A DNA stretch of 64,000 nt from Chara braunii. Lineage: Eukaryota; Streptophyta; Charophyceae; Charales; Characeae. The stretch's first letter is position 1; each line of letters starts with the position of its first letter. The position numbers were made by a program, and so were the translations under genes. Of the stretch, positions 55,448 through 64,000 are shown piece by piece. The stretch lies in the NCBI GenBank assembly GCA_003427395.1, contig BFEA01000729.1:153565-217564 (forward strand), written 5' to 3'. The notes beneath the pieces are model-generated. The model did no database searches, had not been told where the DNA came from, and saw nothing but the letters and a program-made list of their open reading frames with translations.

Positions 55448-55690
55448 GAAGCTGAGATACTCCTGAGGAGCGAATCGAAGGAAGCTGGAGATTTTGCAGA
55501 GGTCATAGGGGAGAGTTTCGTTCTAAGAGTGCTCCAATCGCACAACCGGTACTGGAACGAGTACCTTCAGACTTTTGCAGACATTGAAGATTCCAGCGAT
55601 ATATACGACTTCGAGACGTTCTACGAACTCTTAGAGGAATCCACGGACAAAGTTTTTTTGGCATTAGCCCTAATCATGGTTGAATGCTAG
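55418..55690 (+). CDS. Unknown small ORF of the upstream block (B6)
   Basis: 90 aa, acidic, with SESKEAGDFAEVIGESFVLR and DIEDSSDIYDFETFYELLEE. Helical in appearance. No recognised family. It overlaps the end of the tandem duplication. Confidence 0.4.
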   Translation: MSRAWRETPREAEILLRSESKEAGDFAEVIGESFVLRVLQSHNRYWNEYLQTFADIEDSSDIYDFETFYELLEESTDKVFLALALIMVEC

Positions 55691-55714
55691 GTGATTCATG
55701 GAGACGGGTAAGAA

Positions 55715-56201
55715 ATGCCACTACCGGAGGCGGAACTAGCAAGGAGGAGACGAAGATTCGGGGCTTGGAGCGGTCCTTATGAGCCTGTGCACGAGAGAGT
55801 ACTTAGGGAGTTAAGCGCGATTGGCAGACAAGAAGTCTTCCCGTATGAAGTGATTAAGTATCAAGTACAGAACAGTGGGATTGAACGTAATCAAATGTCC
55901 GTACGGTTCCGTGATCTAGGAGTATACCACGTTGGTATATACCTGCCCAGATAGAGAGGAGTTCTGCATATACGGGAGAACTTGGAGAAGGGCAGCGTGG
56001 GCATTAAAAGAAGAGGAGAAGAGGTTAGAAGGATTGGGGAAGATTGTCGAGGTATGCGACGACATTACGATTTTTGACGGTCTTCCTAGGCCGCCTGTTC
56101 CGTATAAAGGGCTAGAGCAGGATGGATGGGAGGCGGTAGTGGATTTTGCTCGAACAGTTAGGACTGAAGGTAAAATCAAGAAGGCAACTAAGGACGAATA
56201 G
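55715..56201 (+). pseudogene. Unknown frameshifted ORF of the upstream block (B7)
   Basis: 55715-55954 (79 aa; RRRRRFGAWSGPYEPVHERV, VFPYEVIKYQVQNSG) overlaps 55932-56201 (89 aa; EEFCIYGRTWRRAAWALKEE) in another frame. Probably one gene with a frameshift. Unrecognised. 'PYEV' recalls the YEV of B4/B5, but the match is too short to rely on. Confidence 0.4.
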
Positions 56202-56315
56202 AATGATGGAATGAGCGGAGATTCGACCATCTTAAATCACCAACCCCTTATCGGATCGGGCAGAGAGCAAACTTTGGCGCAGTGATTGAACTCGCTTTGA
56301 GGCGTCAAGCGATGG

Positions 56316-56534
56316 ATGGCCAGAGGCGGTGAGTATCCGTTAGCAGGGGCTGGTGTCGTGCGGCAAGGGTTGAACGATCTTGACAGGAGGACATCTGTTG
56401 ATCTACGAGAGCGGTTGCGAGCTTGTAGTCATGAGGAGTTACGCGCTATAGGGAGCGCGATTTGTAGGGAAGTCAGGTGTCCTGAGATGGGAGTGTTAGA
56501 GGTCAGGAGAGGTATCGCCTGTGTAGAGAGATAG
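56316..56534 (+). CDS. Unknown small ORF before gag (B8)
   Basis: 72 aa: DLRERLRACSHEELRAIGSA and EMGVLEVRRGIACVER. Helical, charged, unrecognised. Last open frame before gag. Confidence 0.35.
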   Translation: MARGGEYPLAGAGVVRQGLNDLDRRTSVDLRERLRACSHEELRAIGSAICREVRCPEMGVLEVRRGIACVER

Positions 56535-56659
56535 GAAGGACGATTTTTCCTTGACACTGGGGTACTGGGAGTCGAGGGGACTCACGAGATACGAGACGAG
56601 AACGGGAAATTGATAGTGATACTGGGAGCGGTAGAGAGCTAGAGTTAGGTACTTTAAAG

Positions 56660-56750
56660 ATCGACAGAGCTGGTTCTGACATTAGGTCCGAACTGCCGGT
56701 TTTAAAATTAGGTCCGGGCTGCCGGTTCTGACATCAGGTCTGGACTGCGT
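56660..56750 (+). repeat. 26 bp tandem repeat before gag
   Basis: Three units of the type GGTTCTGACATTAGGTCCGAA.CTGCC lie directly upstream of the gag start. Confidence 0.8.
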
Positions 56751-56780
56751 ACAAATTCAGCCGAAAGCGAGACTAAGTAT

Positions 56781-57743
56781 ATGGAATCTGACACGATGGG
56801 ACCGCGTCCGGACGAGGAACAGCAGACCGATGTATATCGAGCATCACCAGACCGCGCTCTGCGAGACCTCAAGGAGCGTCTCCGACAAAACGCCCCTTTG
56901 AGGTGCGTGGAACAACCGGACAACGGAGAGCCTAAAATGATGGAGTATCCAGTTGCCATAGAGCCAAACAGGGCAGCTACGGTAGGACGGGTGGAGAGTC
57001 GGACATAACCTCCGAGTTTTCGGCGAGAGTCGATTACTCGACGCTCGCCCATGTATGAGCGAAGAGATGATAGAGGAGACCGAGGGAGAGAAGACTGGAG
57101 GGACCAATACATTAGGGAGCAACTTTGGAGAGATAGGGAGAGAGTTGCGTCAACCAGACGGATTTTTGACCCTCATACAGGGGAATCGCACTCCCTACCA
57201 TATGAGACGAGAGACAGGTTCATCATCTCGCATCAACCTTCAGAATTGGATACCAGACCTCCCGTTTTCAAGGGATGCGGTATTACCGAATACCTCGAGA
57301 AATGGGAGTTGCATGCTTACCGAAGTCAGTGGACAGAGGATGAGATTATAGATAACTTCTTATTTAACGCGGACCCGAGCTTGAGTCAGGAGATTAAAGA
57401 AGCTCGACCCAAAGATAGGCGATGGGGTACATATAAAGCCAATCTATACGAGCTCTACAAACTAGAAGATGTTAAGTATTCTATCCGAGATTTAGAGAAG
57501 CTGACTCAGGGAGAGGACGAGAGCGTTCGGGCTTTCGGAAAGCGGTTCCAGAAGGTATCTGATGCCCTCATGGCAAGAGGGAAGCTATCAGAAGTCGAGA
57601 GATGCACGATCTTTCTCGGACGGCTACCCAGAGGGAAACAAAACGCGGTATTGAGAGAGACGCCTCACGATAAGTTAGAGTTCACCGCTTTACTCAACTT
57701 GGCAATGAAGGTCGAGGCTGATGATTACAAGGATCTACTCTGA
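56781..57743 (+). pseudogene. Gag, element B
   Basis: 56781-57008 ends at a TAA that is in frame with the main 57051-57743 ORF (230 aa), so one protein with one stop. The Arg/Asp-rich N-terminus is followed by a retrotransposon-gag core: ITEYLEKWELHAYRSQWTED, GTYKANLYELY, LTQGEDESVRAFGKRFQKVS and FLGRLPRGKQ. These match the usual capsid pattern (W near the start of the core; 'rF..l' and 'f..gLp' motifs). It would form virus-like particles in the cytoplasm. The next ORF carries the nucleocapsid part. Confidence 0.82.
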
Positions 57744-57749
57744 AGGGGA

Positions 57750-58700
57750 ATGCAGCGTCGGGATTTTTCCCTCTATCGGGAGTACGAGACCGATAGGTGT
57801 CCAGACTGTAACGATCAGCCATGGGCAGAGCGACGATACTTGATGGACAGAGACGGGTCACAACGATCGAGGGACAACAAGACAGTGATGGATGAGGTGA
57901 GAGAGCTAAGAGAGATGGTGAAGGGAATGGTCAGGCAAATGGCTAATTTCGAGACGAAGGCTGGAGCGACTACATACCGGGACAAGCCCGGGTCTCCCTA
58001 CTCTTTGCGGTGGGACCGTAAGAACACCGACCCATGGAGGAGCGTCGAGGATCGGAATCCTCGCACACTGGCATATTACCATGCAAGGGAGAAATATGAT
58101 GATACCTGGCGACGTAGGGATGATGACATAGACAGAGATCGCCAACGCGACGGGTATCGGAGAGTAGACTCCTTTAGTCGGGGAGGCAGATTTGAGCAGT
58201 ATCCGCGCAGCCCCAGGTTCGGAGGAAACACCGAAGGGTACCGGAGCCCAGACAATTTCAATTCGAGGGACAGAAAGGACTCCCGCGGCCGATGGGAATC
58301 AGATAGGGACCGTCGTGACAGATATCGCGGCGGTTATGAACGGACAGAGAGAGGTGGAAGTCGTAAGGAATAACCGAGCGGATAGTACGAACGAGGGGGA
58401 TACCCTGCGTCGCCTAGATACCCTAAGTCCCCAAACTATCCAAAATCTCCTGGGCCGTCCAACCAGGACGCCAGACGACCAGCTATTAGGAGTACGGAGG
58501 AGCGACCCCCTACTCCTAGGAACTTCTGTATCTATTGCAGGGCTGATGATCACGTGAAAAGGGACTGCCTTGACCTCAGGCGAGCAATAGACGAGGGAAT
58601 TGTCGTACTAGATGATCGCAAGTATGTCAAGTGGGCAAATAACCTTGGCGACGTATCGATGTTCCCTTCGATGAAGGAGAACGTTGAAGCCAGGCATGTA
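57750..58700 (+). pseudogene. Gag linker and CCHC zinc knuckle, element B
   Basis: 57750-58373 (207 aa) has a helical part (VMDEVRELREMVKGMVRQMA) then PYSLRWDRKNTDPWRSVEDR and a long Arg/Asp/Gly-rich tract. Downstream in another frame is an intact zinc knuckle CIYCRADDHVKRDC (58527-58568; C-x2-C-x4-H-x4-C), followed by DLRRAIDEGIVVLDDRKYV. This is the RNA-binding nucleocapsid region. At least one frameshift. Confidence 0.8.
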
Positions 58701-58739
58701 TAACCAAGTAAGGGTAAGGGAGTCGCAAGGAGCTAGAGT

Positions 58740-59580
58740 GTGAGGTTGAACCTGCCTTCTGATGAGGAGGCTCCCATGACCCCTATACGAGTGGCGGCGA
58801 CTAAGTCCGCAAGGGCATCCTCCTCTAAGAAGAATGACACTGATTATGTGATGACAGAGAAGGATGGGCAGAGGATAGAAGGAGAGGAAGTTATACTCTC
58901 GTCGCGCAAGCGCGGAACCAGAAAGTTCACAACGAAGAGTACTCTGGATGATATAGACACGGTCGAGCCTCTCAGGCGCGGACTTAGGCAGCCAATGCAA
59001 TGCACGATACTTGAGTATTTGGCAGCCTCGAGACCTGCGCGAGATGAGTTGCAGATGATCACGCGCAAGACGCGCATTCCTCTGAGCGATGAAGTCCAAA
59101 TGGCTTCCAAACAGGAGGTATTACCCTCTGTAGCGGTATCGGGTGTGATCGCTAAAGCGGAACGTGCAGCAACGGTGTTCCTACTACCCTTTGTAGCGGT
59201 ATCGGGTGTGATTGCTAAAGCGGAACGTGCAGCAACGGTGTTCCTAGATGGAATGGAAGGTGTGCCTCCTTACAAGTTTTATATTCTGGGCAGTGGGACA
59301 GTACAGACTACACTCAACGACGAGGTAGTCCTTCATGCCGTAATTGATAATGGGAGTGAGGCTGTCATCATAGATGAGGAGCTTGTTGTGCGATTGGGAC
59401 TGGACCTCGACAGGTCATACCAGTTCGAGATAGAAACAGTTGATGGAAGAAAGCAGAAAGTCTCTGGGTTTGTCACAAGGCGGCTATGGAGGTTGAAGGA
59501 TTGCAAGTGTTGATGCCTGTTTTCGCAGTTCGGGACTGCAGCGCGGAGTTACTATTGGAGCGGACATGACTAAGCCATGT
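58740..59580 (+). pseudogene. Aspartic protease, element B
   Basis: 257 aa frame to 59513. Charged N-terminal linker, then an exact 21-residue tandem repeat (VAVSGVIAKAERAATVFL twice; 63 bp period, about 59128-59250). The retropepsin fold follows: LHAVIDNGSEAVIIDEELVV, in which DNG replaces the usual DT/SG. A frameshift near 59485 leads to MPVFAVRDCSAELLLER, the ILG-like second half. It would process Gag-Pol. Asn in the active-site triplet is found in some retroelements, so activity cannot be judged from that alone. Confidence 0.75.
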
Positions 59581-59617
59581 TCACGCGGTTATTCTAGAGC
59601 GACCGGACGGAAGCCAG

Positions 59618-60003
59618 ATGCTTTTCATCAAACGTCCAGATGGTGGGCGAATTATGATGGAGACGGTAGATCCTCGTGATCCGAGGAACAAAGCGGTTTT
59701 CGCAGCAGGAAGCCGCAAGTCGGTCACCCTTGCGAGTCGCTCCTTGAACTTTCGCGAAAAGAAGTATGGACCGTTACTTACAGAAGAAGAAGGGCACATA
59801 GTAGAGGTAGAGGACTTAGGCGACCGAGTCCGTGTGGGAGGAAACTCTTATCCTAAGGCTGAAGATGAGAAATTCGGAGGAATGACCTCTGTGTTTTTTT
59901 TAAGGGCACAACCCCCTATGGGGGGCGACCCAAAAGACACAAGACAGTAGCTCAGAAAGTTAAGCTGGCGGCAGTAGCTCGAGAGCGATCCGCATTAGAT
60001 GAC
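59618..60003 (+). CDS. Protease-RT linker, element B
   Basis: 110 aa frame (59618-59950; FIKRPDGGRIMMETVDPRDP, FREKKYGPLLTEEEGHIVEV). No domain recognised. It lies where the equivalent charged linker lies in element A. Confidence 0.5.
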
Positions 60004-61185
60004 GTGTCTGAGGAAGAAATCGCTAGGGAGATTAAAGAGAAGAAGAAAAAGGAGCCGCAACGGCTGATCGAAAAGAGGATAGCGGGGATGGACATAGGAG
60101 ATGGGAATTTGACCGAGCAAGAGAAGGCGAGCGTGCTAGAAATCCTTAAGACCTGCGACAAAGCTATAGCTTTCAGTAATGCGGAAAGAGGGAGAATTGA
60201 TCCTAGGTATGCTAAGCCTGCTAGGATTTACACGATTCCGCAAACGCCATGGAATGACGCAGGGTGGAAGTTTGCTCAGAAAGAGAAGGAAGAAGTGATC
60301 TCCTTTCTCAAGGAGAAGATGACGTCACATGTAGCAGAGTCATCTGATAGCGCATACGAGAATAGGTGGTGCTTCTTAAGGAAGCCTAATGAGAATATTC
60401 AGTAGATTCAAGACCTCCAGAAGGTCAATGTTGTGACGATTCGAGATGTAGGCTCTATACCGCACGCTGATCTATTAGCAGAAGGAGAGGCAGGCAGATC
60501 TATTTATTTTGTCAGCGATTTATTTTAAGGGTACGATGAGATACCACTAGATCCAAGAGGTAGGCATCTCACAGCCATGCACACGCCACTCGGATTAGTG
60601 CAGATGATGGTCGTACATACGGGATAGACTAACGGGGTAGCAGTCTTTCAGAGAGTCGTAGTAGCTGTTTTGAAAGACTTTATCCCTCATAAAGTTGAAG
60701 TTTTCTTGGACGACTTTCTGATAAAAGGGCCAGAACTGAAAGACGAAACGGAAGTCGCTCCTAGCGTCAGGAGATTCGTAGAGCAACATCTGACGGATAT
60801 TTACGTTGTCCTGGAACAGTTAGATGAAGCTAACCTGACGGTTAGCGGGACGAAGAGTCGGTGGGCTGTGTCGACGATTAAGATTCTGGGGTTTATATGC
60901 GATTCGAGAGACCGCCGAGCTGACCCTGGAAAGTTAGAGAAACTTTTGAACTGATTGACTGGCCCGACTCTATTGCACAGTGCTACTGAAGTTCGCCAAT
61001 TTTTAGGAGTAGTAGGCTACTGGAGGATTTTCATACGCGGATATGCTGAAAAGGCAGAACGTTTGCGGACTCTTTTTAGGAAGACGGAGAGATTTTGCTG
61101 GGATTCTCCACAGGAGTTTGCGGTACAAACCCTTAAGGAAGAATTTAAAGAGGGAGGAAAAATCCTAGGCGTACCATTTTTTTAG
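60004..61185 (+). pseudogene. Reverse transcriptase, element B
   Basis: Fingers: YENRWCFLRKPNENIQ, then TAG (60402-60404), IQDLQKVNVVTIRDVGS and HADLLAEGEAGRSIYFVSDL (first Asp). Palm: MHTPLGLVQMMV and VFLDDFLIKG, the F-x-DD box (about 60691-60720). Thumb and connection: ILGFICDSRDRRADPGKLEK and EVRQFLGVVGYWRIFIRGYA. Each block aligns with element A's RT. At least four in-frame stops and no frameshift in the core. Confidence 0.92.
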
Positions 61186-61680
61186 GACGAGACCAATAGG
61201 CCATTCATAGTATCCACGGATGCTGGGCCGTGTTCGGTTGGAGGATTACTTTCTCAAAAGGACGCAGATGGAAAGAAGAGGCCACTGAGATTCGAGAGTC
61301 GCACTCTCAACACTGCTGAACGCAACTACAGTCAGTTTAAGAAGGAGGTGTTAGTTGTTATGTGTTGTTTAGACACCTTTAGGCATTACATATACGGGAG
61401 ACGATTCGTTCTCATGGTAGACCCTACAGCTGTAGCGTGAGTCTTACAGAAGGACTTCAGTTTGACGGATCCTCCGATTGCGCGATGGCTGATCAGGATC
61501 CGACTTTACGATTATACTGTGGAAAGGATCTCAGGGACAAAGAACGCTGTAGTCGACGGACTTTCACGGATTCCGATTGAGGCGGAGCGAGCGATAACGG
61601 TTGCTGCACTGACTATGACTGAGCCTAGACGAACGGATCGCTTCCTAGTCAATCTCTATGAAGATAAGTACCGCACTATG
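61186..61680 (+). pseudogene. RNase H and linker, element B
   Basis: RPFIVSTDAGPCSVGGLLSQ (first Asp), RFESRTLNTAERNYSQFKKE (Glu), GRRFVLMVDPTAVA (Asp) and DYTVERISGTKNAVVDGLSR, a standard Ty3 RNase H ending. Two stops (after 'GVPFF' and 'PTAVA'). Confidence 0.88.
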
Positions 61681-62392
61681 GGACTGCATCTGTCGATCCG
61701 GAGATTAGAAGACAGGCAGCGCAGTATTGCCTTAGAGTTGGGCATTTGTTCCGCCGACCTGTGGGAGCAGGGATGCCTCTTCGGGTGATCTGTGACCCGG
61801 AGGAGAAGCAGTCCATAGTAGCAGAGTTACATGACGGTGTAGTTGGGGGACATAGAGGAGTAAAGGGGACATATGAGAAGGTCTGCAGACAATACTGGTG
61901 GGAAGGACAATACAAGGATGTTGAAAAGTACTGCGTGACCTGTGAGCAATATCAGAAGAGATCCCTTATCAGATATAAGGAATCGCTTCATCCTTCTTAT
62001 CCCACTAGACCATGGGAGAAGGTACATATTGATCTGGTGAAAATGTCAAAGGGGTTGGGAAACATGAATTATGTAGTGAACATTAGAGATGATTTCACTG
62101 GGTTCGTTGACGGCAAGCCCATCAAGACAAAAGCGGCCAAAGAAGTAAGGAACTTTGTTCCTCGAGTATCTGTCTAGATATGGGTGTGTTAGTAAGATCG
62201 TGATGGATAGAGGGGCGCAGTTCCTAGCGGATGAGGTTCAAAGCGTATCGAAGAAGGCAGGAGCTAGAGTATCAATAGCTACCGCCTATCACCCTCAATC
62301 CAACGCGCCTGTAGAACGTGGACATCAGTCCTTGATTGCGTCCTTATCCAAGTGGTGTAGAGAGAAGGATAGTGACTGGCGGATAGGAAAAA
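61681..62392 (+). pseudogene. Integrase, element B, truncated at the 3' LTR
   Basis: 61746-62177 (143 aa): zinc region HDGVVGGHRG with CVTCEQ, then core Asp in VHIDLVKM. 62155-62463 in another frame: second Asp in KIVMDRGAQFLA and Glu in SNAPVERGHQ. Coding similarity ends at KWCREKDSDW (about 62380) and the 3' LTR begins at 62393. The C-terminal third of integrase is therefore missing, unlike in element A. The purine run GGATAGGAAAAAG sits between as a possible polypurine tract. Confidence 0.88.
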
Positions 62393-64000
62393 GGGATAAA
62401 AACAATAGGAGGGAAGGGCGAAATGAGATATGCTTTCATTTATTTATTTTCTTCAGCATTTAATGTTTAATGAGATCCCCCTCATTTATTAATGTCTCCA
62501 ACGATATAATTAAAATTAAAAAAAAGAATCAAAGATAATAAAAGTAAAGAAAACAAGGAAATTTGATACTTAATTGAATTCTATCGAAATTTATTTTTGA
62601 TGGAATTGCTTTTATTTTTTTTATTTTCGATAATAAAATTAAGAAATAAGGAAAATAATTAAATATGATGAAAAGGGAAAAAACCCACGAATATTAGATG
62701 ATTAACTAATATTTGCCCAAATTATTCGAGATCGGATTCAACCCCGGAATATTTATTTATTCTATTTCTGACGATTCTCTCTATTTTCCGACGATTGAGA
62801 TTGCTCGCTTGCTCTACCTGATTTCCCTTATTCTTAGCCTCCTCGCAACCTGTGTGAAGTGGGTTATCGCCATGCTACTCGATTATGCCGCACGACTTCT
62901 TCTCGTCGGTGTTGTTGTTGCTTCGGTTCGGACAGATGGTTCGGGAGGCCTGGTGCTATTATGGGATTGCGACATTCTACGGTATTCGACACATTTCAGG
63001 CACGGTATTGGGTCGGCATCAATGTGGTACACGACGGTGCATTATCCTTTGGTTCGGAACAGGTTCGGAACAGGTTCGGTGTTGGTACGACATTGGTCGA
63101 GTACAGGTCTGGAAGGGGCGGGCTCCATCTACAGTATGATACTTGAGTTATTTGACACGCCGCCTGGTTTCGGTTCGATGCTTTGGCTTTGGTACGTTGA
63201 TTGGTTGGACACTCATGCGGTACAGGAGTCGAGACGCTTGCTGCTCGGTACGGTGTTTAACATTGAATTATTACAGTAGCGGCGAAGGTCGCGGCTAATT
63301 GGGAACAGTTGTGCCAGGTTTGGTACTGGCAGGTAACGGCACAGGCGGCTGCAGTTCGAAACAACTATGTCAGACTCGACGTTGTAGACCTTGGTACAAA
63401 TATTGGTCAAAACCACACAGGCGGTTCCGGTTCGAAACAGCTATGTTAGACTCGACGTTTTAGACCTTGGTACAAATACTGGTTGGTTTAATCTTGCTGC
63501 TAAGGTTCGGTGATTCGCCTGGAAATGGAACGGGCCACTTGCTGCACGATATGGTTTTCAGCGCCGGACTAGTACGGTTGCTGGTCTGGGCCGGACGTGG
63601 CACTGGATTTGGTAACGAGTACGGTACAGGTATTTGGGCAAAGATGGCACTGACCACTACAGTCTGACGCAATTACCTTTGGCATAAACGCTGGCCTGAC
63701 AGCTAGTGATTTTGTTGGTCCTGCAGCGGGCACCGCTGTATCCACGCTAGCTCTACAACCCTGGTACCAAGGCTGATATTGTTGATATTGGTCGCGCATG
63801 CGCGCCCTTGGGGGCCCAGGGCCTCGGGTGTTGTAGGGTACAGACTGAACAGGCGACACGGAAAAGGGACCTTGCGGAAGCTGTGGTCACAGTCTCGAAG
63901 GAATAAAGGTTGGGGCTGACATGTGGGACGGGGAATTCGAGCGGTGGACTAGACGTGTGCCCGGTGTACCCAGCCCGCATGAGCATCGCCCTATTCAGGG
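62393..64000 (+). repeat. 3' LTR of element B, first 1.6 kb (cut by window end)
   Basis: Aligns to 44630-46253. The first base is G where the left copy has T of TG. It lacks a ~22 bp block present at about 45090-45112, carries an extra GGTTCGGAACA copy (about 63050-63080), and retains the ~67 bp tandem repeat (about 63340-63485). Visible divergence is several percent, so the insertion is not recent. Confidence 0.85.

Larger units (their letters stand above)
44630..64000 (+). mobile_element. Element B: giant Ty3/gypsy retrotransposon with long LTRs and extra 5' ORFs
   Basis: The sequence from 44630 (TGGATAAAAAC) recurs from 62393 and stays alignable to the window end. Left-copy ends are TG...CA (44630-48918), followed 4 bp later by an 18 nt PBS. 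Interior order: AT-rich leader, extra ORFs (50886-56534), gag, protease, RT, RNase H, integrase, polypurine-like GGATAGGAAAAAG, 3' LTR. LTR-start to LTR-start is 17.76 kb. With a second full 4.3 kb LTR the element would be about 22 kb, within the range of Ogre-type giants. Divergent LTRs and many stops show it is old and inactive. Confidence 0.88.

Overview
This window looks like nuclear DNA of a plant-lineage eukaryote, made almost entirely of decayed mobile elements. The lineage call rests on four things: a primer-binding site of the tRNA-Asp type used by plant Ty3/gypsy elements, Ty3/gypsy gag-pol genes, long GA/CT microsatellites, and a short telomere-like CCCTAAA tract. A charophyte alga or early-diverging land plant would fit, but nothing here fixes the species. 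I see no convincing intact host gene. One run of 31 Ns marks an assembly gap.

Layout. (1) 1-8.16 kb is non-coding. It is full of short perfect hairpins and tandem arrays (26, 57 and about 64 bp units) and holds a tRNA-Leu-like fragment. (2) 8.17-19.62 kb, minus strand, is 'element A', a decayed Ty3/gypsy element. It carries gag, protease, RT, RNase H, integrase and an acidic post-integrase ORF. Upstream of gag are four tandem, diverged copies of an unknown protein. (3) 19.6-28.16 kb, minus strand, is the remnant of a Plavaka-like DNA transposon: the C-terminal half of a transposase, an Ulp1/C48 SUMO-protease-like gene with an in-frame stop, and unknown ORFs. (4) 28.18-43.36 kb is 'element C'. 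Two 2.1 kb direct repeats (probable LTRs) flank an interior with no gag-pol. That interior holds a minus-strand gene whose parts look like an acidic N-terminus, a lysine-rich linker, a ParB-like domain, a beta-class N4/N6 DNA methyltransferase domain and an Ala-rich tail. It also holds large AT-rich satellite-like arrays with a TTATAGCACTATAA core. (5) 44.63-64.0 kb, plus strand, is 'element B', a giant Ty3/gypsy element. It has a roughly 4.3 kb 5' LTR, a tRNA-Asp PBS, a 2 kb AT-rich leader, about 5.7 kb of extra ORFs, then gag, protease, RT, RNase H and integrase, and the first 1.6 kb of the 3' LTR.

The most novel point is that elements A and B lie on opposite strands yet both carry several copies of the same unrecognised protein family immediately 5' of gag. 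In B these copies clearly lie between the PBS and gag, so they belong to the retrotransposon. The second is the prokaryote-like ParB plus DNA methyltransferase gene inside element C. All of these genes carry frameshifts and stops, and the stops I could inspect fit C-to-T (or G-to-A) change, as expected for silenced, methylated repeats.
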